From: a virus
Virus record (IMG/VR): IMGVR_UViG_3300028883_000037
Coordinates: 1-64,000 of that record
DNA: 64,000 nt
Direction: 5' to 3' (one strand)
Shown here piece after piece: positions 43,899 to 51,787 of the stretch. Made by a program: the position numbers and the translations under genes. How positions within the stretch are numbered: the first letter of the stretch is position 1; every line of letters starts with the position of its first letter. The notes below the pieces were generated by a model. That model was not told the origin of the DNA, did not search any database, and saw only the letters and a list, made by a program, of their open reading frames with translations.

Positions 43899-44589
43899 TT
43901 CTTCTCTCCATATCTACGTCAGTCAACACATTGTGCAAATCCACCGTATCTTTATGTTCAGCATTGGTAATCAAATACAAAATCCTAGAAATAATATTAT
44001 CCTCAATACCACTACGTGCAGTATATTCATCAAGCAAATCTCTAGCCTTAGAAACAGAATCAACCTCACCAACAAAATCAGACAACATAATCTGAAACTC
44101 AAAATGCAAATCTTCAGGTAATAAATCAATCAATTTAGGATCAACAAAAGACATGCTAGCATCATCACTCATCTTCGCCCTATAATAAGGATCATCATCC
44201 TTGATATCGCCATATAAACCCAAATTCTCCCTAGGATAATACTTCATCAATGCACCTGTGCTCATCTCCCTCTTGCCACCTATCGAAATCGAAATCGAAT
44301 TACCCAACTGGGGCCTATGGGAGGACTCATCACTAGCAATAAAACATCTCAGCAGATATAGGATCTTTGCGTTCTCTGTTGCCTTCCTTTTTATTTCCTC
44401 GACATAAGCTACCTTATCAGGTATTTCCTTAACGAAATCAACGAGGAGCTCGTCTGCCCTCTTCTCTAGGTCCTCCAGAGGACCGAGCTGACCCACAATA
44501 TCCAGCTTGTCCTCCAAAGACAACCCACCAGAAGATACGAGGCGCACAGCCTCATGCAATTCGTATAATTCCTCGGGATATAATCTCAT
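43864..44589 (-). CDS. hypothetical protein
   Basis: 241 residues, ATGA-linked to the upstream gene. Largely helical and acidic (LDIVGQLGPLEDLEKRADELLVDFVKEI). Conserved-looking HRPQLGNSISISIGGKREMSTG in the middle. No family recognised. Confidence 0.5.
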   Translation of the reverse strand: MRLYPEELYELHEAVRLVSSGGLSLEDKLDIVGQLGPLEDLEKRADELLVDFVKEIPDKVAYVEEIKRKATENAKILYLLRCFIASDESSHRPQLGNSISISIGGKREMSTGALMKYYPRENLGLYGDIKDDDPYYRAKMSDDASMSFVDPKLIDLLPEDLHFEFQIMLSDFVGEVDSVSKARDLLDEYTARSGIEDNIISRILYLITNAEHKDTVDLHNVLTDVDMERRNDKDTEKRASL

Positions 44590-45005
44590 TTTATAACATC
44601 CAAAACTTTTTCTACTTCAAGACCCCTAATCGTGCCCATAATCTCCTTAGTCTTATGCACAATATGCGGCAGTATCTCATTTTGACTTAATACGATATCA
44701 CTATTCCAAACCTCATGCCCCATAAATTCAACATGAGTGCGAATACCAGTAGAAACAAGTTTAAAATGTTCAGAATTAAGATTGATATTTAATAATCGAA
44801 TTGTGCTGGCCAGAGACTCGCTAATAGGATCCTGTAAAGCAGCTCGTAAAAAATGTTTTAAAGCACGACAGACTGCTTTTCCTTCATTTTCATCCTGTGG
44901 AACCTTTACACCACGAATAAAAAATTCGCCATTATTAGTTATTTTAAGTATTTCTCCTTCTTCATCTGATTTGAAAACGAAACTATCTTCGCTATTTTCT
45001 GACAT
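44586..45005 (-). CDS. hypothetical protein
   Basis: 139 residues, GGGGG before ATG 45005. NGEFFIRGVKVPQDENEGKAVCRALKHFLRAAL is a pattern seen in many small phage proteins (an FxxRG-V motif followed by a helix). Function unknown. It lies just downstream of the two tRNA genes on the same strand. Confidence 0.5.
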   Translation of the reverse strand: MSENSEDSFVFKSDEEGEILKITNNGEFFIRGVKVPQDENEGKAVCRALKHFLRAALQDPISESLASTIRLLNINLNSEHFKLVSTGIRTHVEFMGHEVWNSDIVLSQNEILPHIVHKTKEIMGTIRGLEVEKVLDVIK

Positions 45006-45027
45006 GTTGCCCCCTTGCTTTGTAGTT

Positions 45028-45102
45028 GGTGGTCCCGGCAGGATTCGAACCTGCGACCAGCTGATTATGAGTCAGCGGCTCTCACCTCTGAGCTACGGGA
45101 CC
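45028..45102 (-). tRNA. tRNA-Met(CAU), elongator-like, CCA encoded
   Basis: Acceptor GGTCCCG/CGGGACC pairs fully; D arm GCTC-AGAGGTGA-GAGC; anticodon arm GCTGA-CTCATAA-TCAGC with anticodon CAU; T arm GCAGG-TTCGAAT-CCTGC; discriminator A followed by an encoded CCA. A complete, canonical tRNA. It could read AUG, or AUA if modified to lysidine. Confidence 0.9.
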
Positions 45103-45141
45103 TATTCGTAACCCTTTTATCTGTTCTAAATTTAGGATAAA

Positions 45142-45217
45142 TGGTTGCGGGCCGTGGTAACGCTCCACGATTAGCGGGTTATGAGCCCGCCCAGGAGACT
45201 TCTCCTAGCCACCCGCA
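45142..45217 (-). tRNA. initiator-type tRNA-fMet(CAU) with atypical D and T loops
   Basis: Acceptor TGCGGGT/GCCCGCA, discriminator A and an encoded CCA are intact. The anticodon arm GCGGG-CTCATAA-CCCGC has the three G:C pairs of initiator tRNA and anticodon CAU. But the D arm is a 5-bp stem AGGAG/CTCCT with a four-base AAGT loop without GG, and the T arm CGTGG/CCACG carries AGCGTTA in place of TTCRANY. The usual D-loop/T-loop contact therefore cannot form. Possibly a tRNA mimic or a specialised initiator. Confidence 0.65.
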
Positions 45218-45228
45218 ACAGGAAGAAA

Positions 45229-45259
45229 GAACAGGCCTGGCGAGGGGGCGGCCCTGTTC
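45229..45259 (-). terminator. GC-rich hairpin after a small structural-type gene
   Basis: GAACAGG with CCTGTTC around a G-rich loop, directly downstream of the gene ending at 45276 and upstream of the two tRNA genes on the same strand. Likely a terminator or an RNA-processing hairpin. Confidence 0.5.
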
Positions 45260-45275
45260 CTCCAGGGGAGAGAAA

Positions 45276-45581
45276 TCACGTGGTCTGACCGCGACCTCTC
45301 CTTAACATATTAACCGTAGCACGATAATCACCAGTCGATACCGCACTATTCCCAAAAAAATTATCCAATTGCTGGAATAACGTAATACCATTACCAAGTT
45401 CAGTAGCAGTAATAGCAAAATCCGTCAAATCACCATCAACAATCTCATCCGCGCCGCCACTATTATAGCCATTATCGAAATATTCTTCGGTCATAGCATT
45501 GATCTGATCCATGACCTTAGCTAATTCCTCAATCCTAGCAATAAACGTACTCGTAAAAGCACTCTTGTGATTAACAGCCAT
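45276..45581 (-). CDS. hypothetical protein
   Basis: 101 residues, GAGGAGG before ATG 45581. Begins MAVNHKSAFTSTFIARIEELAKVMDQINAMTEEY, a helical segment, then DLTDFAITATELGNGITLFQQLDNFF. The pattern recalls small head- or tail-completion proteins, but no family is certain. Confidence 0.55.
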   Translation of the reverse strand: MAVNHKSAFTSTFIARIEELAKVMDQINAMTEEYFDNGYNSGGADEIVDGDLTDFAITATELGNGITLFQQLDNFFGNSAVSTGDYRATVNMLRRGRGQTT

Positions 45582-45622
45582 TAGGAAAGCCTCCTCAAGG
45601 GTTCACAAATATCTTTGAGCCT

Positions 45623-46168
45623 CTACTCCCTCCCAAGAATCTCCCTCATATCCCTCTCACCAATAGCCTTCCTGATCGCAGATATATCCGCTTCATAACT
45701 AGCAACACTCTTAGACAAAACCTCAACCTCGCTAGATTTGGACTCTAAACACTCCTGCAAAGAAGATAACTTCTTATCCCTTTCAGCAATCATTTTTCTA
45801 GAACAATCACGCATATCCTCCAACTCCTTGGTAATCTTATCAACAGCAATTTGCTTCTCTTTAGCCTCTTTGACAGCCCTATCTCGGTGCGATATCATAT
45901 CAGTGTACTTCTTATCCATCGGAAGACCGACAACGAACCTCGGAGAGATATTAGTCAAGATACTATGAACTGGGCATTCATAATTCGAATTATCAACATC
46001 TTTAAATTGAGTCTGCTCATAAATTACAGACAACAAAATATACCCATCAGGAATACCACCACCTGCATCACAAGTACGAATGTCCGTATACTCATTAGGA
46101 TCAACAAAAATAACTGGTTGTGGAACACCACCAACTGGCCCAAGAATCGCCTTCGTGCTACTGCCCAT
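45623..46168 (-). CDS. hypothetical protein with C-terminal coiled coil
   Basis: 181 residues from ATG 46168 (AGGAG six bases upstream); longer readings cross the divergent promoter. The N-terminal 95 residues are probably globular (GPVGGVPQPVIFVDPNEYTDIR). Residues 98-181 form a long coiled coil (AVKEAKEKQIAVDKITKELE...). Function unknown. Confidence 0.55.
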   Translation of the reverse strand: MGSSTKAILGPVGGVPQPVIFVDPNEYTDIRTCDAGGGIPDGYILLSVIYEQTQFKDVDNSNYECPVHSILTNISPRFVVGLPMDKKYTDMISHRDRAVKEAKEKQIAVDKITKELEDMRDCSRKMIAERDKKLSSLQECLESKSSEVEVLSKSVASYEADISAIRKAIGERDMREILGRE

Positions 46169-46266
46169 GTTGTTCTCCTTTCTTAGGTTATTATCCCACA
46201 GCACATAGAGTGAAATACAACTTACACGATACATCAGTCGTGATAAAATAAATAAGGAGAGACACA

Positions 46267-46449
46267 ATGGACATAGAAACCGAAATCCAATTATCATACC
46301 TAGACGAAGATATCGAAAAAGCTATAGAATCCTTCTCGGAATTGTCCGAAGAAGACAAAGATAAAATAGTAACTAGATTAAACAAATCGGCGGATGAACA
46401 TGATGTTACCATTCAAGAAGCAATTAGAAGATGCTCTGAACGAAGCTAG
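46267..46449 (+). CDS. small acidic helical protein
   Basis: 60 residues, AAGGAG before ATG 46267. MDIETEIQLSYLDEDIEKAIESF then ADEHDVTIQEAIRRCSERS, the latter like the end of a ribbon-helix-helix antitoxin. A GTGATAAAATAA box lies upstream. It overlaps the next gene by 56 bases. Confidence 0.5.
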   Translation: MDIETEIQLSYLDEDIEKAIESFSELSEEDKDKIVTRLNKSADEHDVTIQEAIRRCSERS

Positions 46450-46924
46450 CATAAAAGACCTCACCAGAAAAATCAAACGCACAAACGCAAGACGAAAAAC
46501 CAGCTCAAAACCAATCCCGCCACCCAAAACCATAGACAAACCACAAGACATCAGTAAACTAATCCTACCACAAGAAGAAAGAGAAGCCATAAAGAAAATA
46601 ACAATAAAATTAAACAGCTTCCTTGCGCACCTTGTGAAGATAAAACCCGAACTTAGAGAATTCGCAATAAAAGTCAATAAAGCACTAAACCAACTCTACG
46701 GAAAAACCAAACTGCCATTATCTGCACAAGAATTCGACACGATAATGGGAGAAGACCTAGAAGACACCACAGACAAAATCGCCAAAGCATTTTGGATCGG
46801 AATATCGCACATAATAAACATAATCAAAAAATCAAAATACAATACACCAGACCAAATCAACGACTTCTCACGAGCATACCAGAACATACTAAGGATGATC
46901 GAATCCGGACTCAGATCGAGTTAG
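46394..46924 (+). CDS. hypothetical helical protein
   Basis: 176 residues from ATG 46394 (or ATG 46400/46403). Basic N-terminus (DLTRKIKRTNARRKTSSKP), then helices. Strong A/C skew. The start lies inside the previous gene, suggesting coupled translation. No family recognised. It overlaps the convergent gene by 14 bases. Confidence 0.5.
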   Translation: MNMMLPFKKQLEDALNEASIKDLTRKIKRTNARRKTSSKPIPPPKTIDKPQDISKLILPQEEREAIKKITIKLNSFLAHLVKIKPELREFAIKVNKALNQLYGKTKLPLSAQEFDTIMGEDLEDTTDKIAKAFWIGISHIINIIKKSKYNTPDQINDFSRAYQNILRMIESGLRSS

Positions 46925-47555
46925 CACTCAAAGTCCTCTCATCTAACAAAGGGCGTTCATCATTATCAACAGCAAAAAACATATAAGACAAACAATGCTT
47001 AGACCTCGTCCATAAAAACTTTCCACCGCCATCATCTGGCGACGACCTCTCTATAATATGTTCCTTATGCTTATCAAAATCGCCTATCCATCTATTTCCT
47101 CGCTCATCATCTTTATTCTTCGGAGCAACAAAAGACAAATCCAACTTCCTGTGATGAAAAACACCCCACTTAACAAAATCATATGCCTCATCGGTTAACG
47201 GAGGCTCATCTTTCGGTTCCCCAGCTGCCGTCAACGAATCAAAAAGATATGCGCTTAACAAATAAGTAGGAACAGTAAAGAAACTAGTCCTAGTATTACC
47301 AACATTGAACAACTGCTCATCGCCCAACACAAAAGAATCCCTATCCCTACCACCACCCGGCCTTAAATAATCATTATAAGAAGAAATCTGGAACCTAAAA
47401 GTAGCAAACTCACCATCATGTAAACCAACAACAGCATGTATCCCAACCTTATATAACAAATCACCCGGACCAGTAAAGACCAAACTATGTGGCACATACC
47501 CTTGCACCCTAGTTATAATATGGCGAATCGAATTGTAATAGCTAGTCGTTGTCAT
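46911..47555 (-). CDS. hypothetical protein
   Basis: 214 residues starting within the end of the upstream gene (14-base overlap). Begins MTTTSYYNSIRHIITRVQGYV; the middle has HHRKLDLSFVAPKNKDDERGNRW. No family recognised. Confidence 0.5.
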   Translation of the reverse strand: MTTTSYYNSIRHIITRVQGYVPHSLVFTGPGDLLYKVGIHAVVGLHDGEFATFRFQISSYNDYLRPGGGRDRDSFVLGDEQLFNVGNTRTSFFTVPTYLLSAYLFDSLTAAGEPKDEPPLTDEAYDFVKWGVFHHRKLDLSFVAPKNKDDERGNRWIGDFDKHKEHIIERSSPDDGGGKFLWTRSKHCLSYMFFAVDNDERPLLDERTLSANSI

Positions 47556-47757
47556 CTAAATCCCTCTTAATGCTATCATCGGACAAATAAGTCGTAAGAG
47601 CGATCCTAAACACGCCCTTGTAATCCTTATCTTCCATCCAACCTAACAGATTATCAAGGTCCCGCAACCCACTATCAGAAGCAGCAACCTCATCAATCGT
47701 CTTGCCCTTATTATCACCAAAAGGGATCCTAAAATTTTTAGCCTGTTTGAAAGTCAT
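47542..47757 (-). CDS. DUF3820/exonuclease-associated-like small protein
   Basis: 71 residues, ATGA-linked. FRIPFGDNKGKTIDEVAASDSGLRDLDNLLGWM matches the F-x-F/P-x-G-x-x-K-G-K-T-I-x-E-V...D-x-x-Y/L-L-x-W motif of DUF3820 and of the C-terminal extension of some DnaQ-type exonucleases. It probably binds nucleic acid or a nuclease partner. Confidence 0.6.
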   Translation of the reverse strand: MTFKQAKNFRIPFGDNKGKTIDEVAASDSGLRDLDNLLGWMEDKDYKGVFRIALTTYLSDDSIKRDLDDND

Positions 47758-48002
47758 CCAAAAGACCTCGACACCTTAGGTTTAGGACTAGGAGAAACTG
47801 ATTTGGGCCTGGACAAACCACTACGGTGTTCCTCAATTATCTTAGCTAATGTTTGCCCTTCATCATAGGACACATTCTCACCTTTTTTCTTGAACCTCTC
47901 GCACAACTGCTCCGCATTAAGGGTGTCCCCCAATTGACCACACATCTTCTTCGCTCTTACAGCAAGCGCTTTCATCCTCGGCGTCAAATCCCCACTCGGC
48001 AT
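47754..48002 (-). CDS. hypothetical protein
   Basis: 82 residues. Start ATG 48002 has AAGGA eight bases upstream but overlaps the upstream gene by 86 bases; ATG 47975 is possible. Ends in a Ser/Pro/Lys-rich tail (RPKSVSPSPKPKVSRSFG). No family recognised. Confidence 0.45.
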   Translation of the reverse strand: MPSGDLTPRMKALAVRAKKMCGQLGDTLNAEQLCERFKKKGENVSYDEGQTLAKIIEEHRSGLSRPKSVSPSPKPKVSRSFG

Positions 48003-48681
48003 AATCTTGTCCTTTCATCAAAAACTTGTTAATCCTCATTTTTCTAAGGAACTCAACAGACCACTCCCCAAGCCCGAAATTGACCCCATAAAAACTCACA
48101 TTATCATCCACACAACACTTAGAAATATAACGATCAATAACAGCATTAGTCTCAAACTTACACGTAGGAAAAACATCCACAGCCTCATCAGGTCTCAGAT
48201 AATCTATAGAAACATCCCCAGAATGACCACGAGCATGCTCACATTGTAATAAAGCACTCAGATATGGGGCATGCGGTACCACATAATGTGAACCAGGATG
48301 ACAAGACCTAGAGACCGTCTGTAAAGAATCTAGCACCACATCATCAGCATAAACCAGCCCGTTATCAGACCGCAACAATTCTCTAAAGCTAACACCAGCA
48401 CAACAAGTGGAAATAGTCAACTTCAAAAGACCCTCTCTATCATAATTAAGAAATTCGGATAACCTGATGTAAATCAGTATCGTCGGACCCATACGGGTTA
48501 ACGTAGAAGCCACACACTTAACACGGCGGTCATAACTCCCATTAAGGAATTTCGTATTCCAAGATGATGGCATGAAAATAATGTTTTTGACCGGAGATGG
48601 CGGCACAGGACAATGTACAACTTTAACAACTTGATCTGAGAATTCATCCCAGGTTCTATCCATCCATTGTTTCGGTTTCAT
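47917..48681 (-). CDS. hypothetical protein
   Basis: 254 residues, GAGG before ATG 48681, overlapping the upstream gene by 26 bases. Many Cys and His (STCCAGVSF, LLQCEHARGHSGD, SKCCVDD). FMPSSWNTKFLNGSYDRRVKC near residue 36. No family recognised. Confidence 0.5.
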   Translation of the reverse strand: MKPKQWMDRTWDEFSDQVVKVVHCPVPPSPVKNIIFMPSSWNTKFLNGSYDRRVKCVASTLTRMGPTILIYIRLSEFLNYDREGLLKLTISTCCAGVSFRELLRSDNGLVYADDVVLDSLQTVSRSCHPGSHYVVPHAPYLSALLQCEHARGHSGDVSIDYLRPDEAVDVFPTCKFETNAVIDRYISKCCVDDNVSFYGVNFGLGEWSVEFLRKMRINKFLMKGQDYAEWGFDAEDESACCKSEEDVWSIGGHP

Positions 48682-49717
48682 ATTGTGCCTCTAAATCTTC
48701 CATTTCGTAAACATAATCACGTTGAGCCCTTCTAATATCACTCTCGAGCCGTTCCTCATCCGCTCTTGCTTGTCTCTCTTCTTTTCTAGCATTCACATCA
48801 ATAATTACATGCTTCTTAAGAACAGAATCATCAACCTTTTGCGGAGCTGGCAGACTCATAGCAGGATTCAAACGTTTAAACAAAGTGGAAATAGCATTCT
48901 CATTCTGCATCATCTCCAGAACTTCCTGCACAGTGGGAATCGATTCCAATATCTCCTTTGCTTTGGAGCGAGTCAACCTCCCAGTTGTAACCAATTCCTC
49001 TGTAGCCCTATTCTCAGCGTCATTAATAACATGTTTTACTCTATCCTTGCCTTGCTTCAGGATACTGGTCTGCATCCGGACTTTGTTTTCGATCTCCATT
49101 TCCTGTTCTCTACATGCGGCATATTGCTGTTGTAGATCAGATCGTTCTTTGATCAAGTGAGAGGCCAAATCCTTCTTTATAGAATTAACAACATCAGCCC
49201 TCTGTTCACGCAAAGCTTTCTTCTTCTGAGTCTTTTCCTCAAACAATCTCTTAATCTCTTCCTTGTGCCTTTCTTTCATTTCCTTCTCTTTACGTCGATA
49301 TTCGTCATCCACATCGGCAAGCTGAATATCTATCTGCGTAGTAGCTGATTCCTGGTGTTTCTCCACCAAATCGTCTATCTGGGAATCTTTTCTGGTTATA
49401 ATGTCTTTTAATTGCTCCGATGTCAGCGTCAACCCAGCCTGGAGCCTAAGGCGATCCTCCAGTGTACTGGTTCCTTCTAGTTCATCTGACAAGGCCTTTC
49501 GAATGGTGTCTGCTCTGCTTTTTATGAGGGATTTAAGTTGGTTTCTTTCCGTAGTGGAGGTTATAACTTCTTCTTGTACTTCCTGTACTTCCTGTACTTC
49601 CTGTACTTCCTGTACTTCCTGTACTTCCTGATCACCAGTACATTTCTTTTGATGATTTGTTAGAGCGAACTTCTTACTAAACGACCTATTACACTTATCA
49701 CATACGAATTCAGACAT
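48656..49717 (-). CDS. C2H2 zinc-finger coiled-coil protein with EVQ repeats
   Basis: 353 residues, AGGAG before ATG 49717. The N-terminal FVCDKCNRSFSKKFALTNHQKKC is a classic C2H2-type finger (C-x2-C-x12-H-x4-C variant), rare in phages. A run of six to seven EVQ tripeptides (residues about 31-49) follows, encoded by a 9-base DNA repeat. The rest is a long coiled coil (residues 60-350). Possibly a filamentous scaffold or DNA-tethering protein. Confidence 0.65.
   Translation of the reverse strand: MSEFVCDKCNRSFSKKFALTNHQKKCTGDQEVQEVQEVQEVQEVQEVQEEVITSTTERNQLKSLIKSRADTIRKALSDELEGTSTLEDRLRLQAGLTLTSEQLKDIITRKDSQIDDLVEKHQESATTQIDIQLADVDDEYRRKEKEMKERHKEEIKRLFEEKTQKKKALREQRADVVNSIKKDLASHLIKERSDLQQQYAACREQEMEIENKVRMQTSILKQGKDRVKHVINDAENRATEELVTTGRLTRSKAKEILESIPTVQEVLEMMQNENAISTLFKRLNPAMSLPAPQKVDDSVLKKHVIIDVNARKEERQARADEERLESDIRRAQRDYVYEMEDLEAQYETETMDG
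49576..49629. repeat. six tandem copies of a 9-base unit
   Basis: GTACTTCCT repeated six times without change on the plus strand, coding EVQ triplets on the minus strand. The unit is a multiple of three, so copy-number changes keep the reading frame and alter linker length. Confidence 0.9.
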
Positions 49718-49767
49718 GCTTATCTCCTAGCATTTCGGCTGATGGGCATTTGTATCTGAGTGTTTCT

Positions 49768-50016
49768 TTATTTAAAGTTATAACGCCCAGGCGTTTTTCT
49801 TGACGGGGTCACCGGGCTTAATTTCCTGGATCTCAATATCGAAGCTATCGGTATTATGCTTTTAGCGAAGAACAGAGCTTGTCTTTTACAGTATGTCTTT
49901 AATTCAAATCCCTTTGTGCTCTGTAAAATGACAACATCTTCTTTATTCGTTACCGACCAATGCCAGTTATTATCTTGTCCGACATAGATCTTAATCAGAT
50001 CCTTTTTTCTCTGCAT
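49768..50016 (-). CDS. hypothetical protein
   Basis: 82 residues, overlapping the upstream gene by 26 bases. YVGQDNNWHWSVTNKEDVVILQSTKGFELKTYCKRQAL resembles the W-x-W...N-x-x-V-x-x-S-x-x-GF pattern of DUF1508-like small beta domains. Function unknown. Confidence 0.5.
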   Translation of the reverse strand: MQRKKDLIKIYVGQDNNWHWSVTNKEDVVILQSTKGFELKTYCKRQALFFAKSIIPIASILRSRKLSPVTPSRKTPGRYNFK

Positions 50017-50299
50017 CTTTTTTCTCCTCCCAATATTTCTTTATCTCTTCCTCGGATACCGGAAATGATTTTATACAAATTTCTAATTTAACCAGATTCG
50101 GGTAATCCATACCTTCGCGAAAATCCTTCAGACCCTTATCGTTTGGGTTCTGATAGGCCATTACAACCCATCCACTAGAGAATCTTATATTTCCAAGTAA
50201 ATCAGATAACGTTAGAGATTTACCTGTTTTTATATTAGTCAACCATTCTGCATCAGCCCCTGCGGTTGGTATGAACGTTCCTTCTATTTTAGATTCCAT
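49991..50299 (-). CDS. hypothetical protein
   Basis: 102 residues from ATG 50299, which follows GGAGG directly after the terminator hairpin; longer readings would run through the hairpin. SGWVVMAYQNPNDKGLKDFREGMDYPNLVKLEICI in the middle, and a Lys/Glu-rich tail. No family recognised. Confidence 0.55.
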   Translation of the reverse strand: MESKIEGTFIPTAGADAEWLTNIKTGKSLTLSDLLGNIRFSSGWVVMAYQNPNDKGLKDFREGMDYPNLVKLEICIKSFPVSEEEIKKYWEEKKDAEKKGSD

Positions 50300-50315
50300 T
50301 CTTCCTCCGAACACA

Positions 50316-50347
50316 CAGAAGGCCGAGCGATCAACCTCGGCCTTCTG
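50316..50347. terminator. perfect 12-bp hairpin
   Basis: CAGAAGGCCGAG and CTCGGCCTTCTG with an eight-base loop, 20 bases after the stop of the gene at 50367 on the minus strand and just before the next ribosome site. A strong transcription terminator or RNA-processing site. Confidence 0.7.
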
Positions 50348-50366
50348 TCTTTGGGTACCCAATATT

Positions 50367-50753
50367 TTACCCTAGAACTTTTACTTCGTCTAGCGCATGT
50401 TTTCCTCTAGCGGTCCTGACGAATCTGGCTGTATTGTGTGCTGGCACTGGCAAGCAACTCGGTCTTTGTTCTGGATTAGCATAGAATGCGTGATCATCAA
50501 ATTGGGCTGGATGACGGTAGTCCTGCACAATGAGCACAGAGCGAACCCTACTAGGGGGCTTCGTCACAATCTTATTCCCAACCTTTTTAACACGCCTCTC
50601 CAACCTAGCTCTCTTAAATCGACAAATTGTAATGGCCTTAACCTTAAGACTCGCAGAAATATAATTTTTTCTTAACCTACCAAACCTCAAAGACTCGCTC
50701 GGGATCGCTGGACACACATAATTGTCTTCTGGAAGAATCGGTTGCTTAGCCAT
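50367..50753 (-). CDS. hypothetical protein
   Basis: 128 residues, AGGAGG before ATG 50753. Very basic (KRARLERRVKKVGNKIVTKPPSRVRS), with an AFYANPEQRPSCLPVPAHNTARFVRTARGK stretch. It could be a DNA- or head-binding protein. A TAAATATATAATAGGAGG block just upstream could be a late-type promoter. Confidence 0.5.
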   Translation of the reverse strand: MAKQPILPEDNYVCPAIPSESLRFGRLRKNYISASLKVKAITICRFKRARLERRVKKVGNKIVTKPPSRVRSVLIVQDYRHPAQFDDHAFYANPEQRPSCLPVPAHNTARFVRTARGKHALDEVKVLG

Positions 50754-50765
50754 ACTAGCCTCCTA

Positions 50766-50972
50766 TTATATATTTACAAAAACAACATAACCTACACCCA
50801 TAATAAGAGCAGAAATAATCATACCATCGCCAATATCAGCTAACTTCCGACCATCTCCATAACTATCCATACGATATAACCCATAATTATGAACAAAAAG
50901 GCCAAGGAACAGAATGAATATAATGAGACCTATTATCAGATGCTCTATTGCGGAAATCTGATCTCCGGTCAT
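50766..50972 (-). CDS. small membrane protein
   Basis: 68 residues from ATG 50972 (AGGAAG upstream; an ATG at 51002 is the alternative). Two hydrophobic helices: HLIIGLIIFILFLGLFVHNYG and DGMIISALIMGVGYVVFVNI. Possibly part of lysis or superinfection control. Confidence 0.55.
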   Translation of the reverse strand: MTGDQISAIEHLIIGLIIFILFLGLFVHNYGLYRMDSYGDGRKLADIGDGMIISALIMGVGYVVFVNI

Positions 50973-51110
50973 TCTCTGTTCTTCCTGATGGTCTTTTCGC
51001 ATCCTATCTTTGTATCATAAATAACCAAATTATCATATAAATTTAATAATATCTGGAGCACGATAAAATAACGCAGAGCGTTACATCACCCATTATAAGG
51101 AGGGCAAATC

Positions 51111-51305
51111 ATGCCTAAACAACCAAAATTCTGTAAGTGGCTAAAGCGATACAGAGAACGCAAAGACCTGACCCAAAAGGAAACCGCAAACACCCTAGAG
51201 GTCTCCACGCCAAGAATATCCGAATGGGAACGAAACACCCGCTCCCCAAAAATACTCACCCAAGAAGGAATCAAAGCAAGACTAATCAGCAAATACGGAG
51301 AATAA
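51111..51305 (+). CDS. Cro/cI-family (XRE) helix-turn-helix regulator
   Basis: 64 residues, AAGGAGG before ATG 51111. CKWLKRYRERKDLTQKETANTLEVSTPRISEWERNTRSP is a full XRE helix-turn-helix (helices 1-4 with LTQ...VS...ISxWE). It probably represses or activates neighbouring genes. The perfect inverted repeat at 51316-51361 directly downstream is a candidate target. A cGATAAAATAA box is upstream. Confidence 0.85.
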   Translation: MPKQPKFCKWLKRYRERKDLTQKETANTLEVSTPRISEWERNTRSPKILTQEGIKARLISKYGE

Positions 51306-51315
51306 ATTTCACACC

Positions 51316-51361
51316 GAGCAGAATCAGGTACGATACAAACATGAGATACCTGATTCTGCTC
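51316..51361 (+). promoter_or_regulatory. 15-bp perfect inverted repeat around a start codon
   Basis: GAGCAGAATCAGGTA and TACCTGATTCTGCTC flank a 16-base loop that contains ATG 51341 of the next gene. In RNA it forms a long hairpin with the start codon in the loop and the upstream region sequestered; in DNA it is a large palindrome that a dimeric repressor could bind. Confidence 0.6.
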
Positions 51362-51787
51362 CCCCTGCTCTGCACCAACCTCTCAGCACGAGGAATCCGA
51401 ATAACATACCAACCAGAAATAAAAAGATACCCAATAAGGACCCGCATCCAACCAAGCACAGCATCAAGACCACTCTGGCCAAGTCCCAAAACACCAAATA
51501 TAAAACCACTACCAAGACTCAAACAACAAAAACCAAAATTCGACGAATACAAATTCTACAAACTAAAACAAAAAATGGGATACAAAGAATACGACGACCA
51601 ATACAACCGCTGGAAACAAAGCACACAATATTTAACATATCTAGACAAGAAAAACAAACCAAAACCGACTAGAAAAGAAGATATCAGAGAAGAAGATATA
51701 GATAAGAAAAACCAAGCACTAATGCATGCAATAACCACAACACCAAAAACCAGAAAAGATGAACTAGACGACATAGGCGACGAATAA
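51341..51787 (+). CDS. secreted basic protein
   Basis: 148 residues. The signal peptide MRYLILLPLLCTNLSA is followed by a proline- and lysine-rich mature part (PLWPSPKTPNIKPLPRLKQQKPK), with a charged C-terminus. Its start codon is in the loop of a large hairpin, and no strong ribosome site is visible. Possibly a periplasmic phage protein. Confidence 0.55.
   Translation: MRYLILLPLLCTNLSARGIRITYQPEIKRYPIRTRIQPSTASRPLWPSPKTPNIKPLPRLKQQKPKFDEYKFYKLKQKMGYKEYDDQYNRWKQSTQYLTYLDKKNKPKPTRKEDIREEDIDKKNQALMHAITTTPKTRKDELDDIGDE

Noticed and set aside
49576-49629. Tandem 9-base repeat considered as a replication iteron or phase-variable switch
   Set aside because: It lies in a coding sequence in a unit divisible by three, so it changes linker length without on/off switching, and no origin-like context surrounds it.
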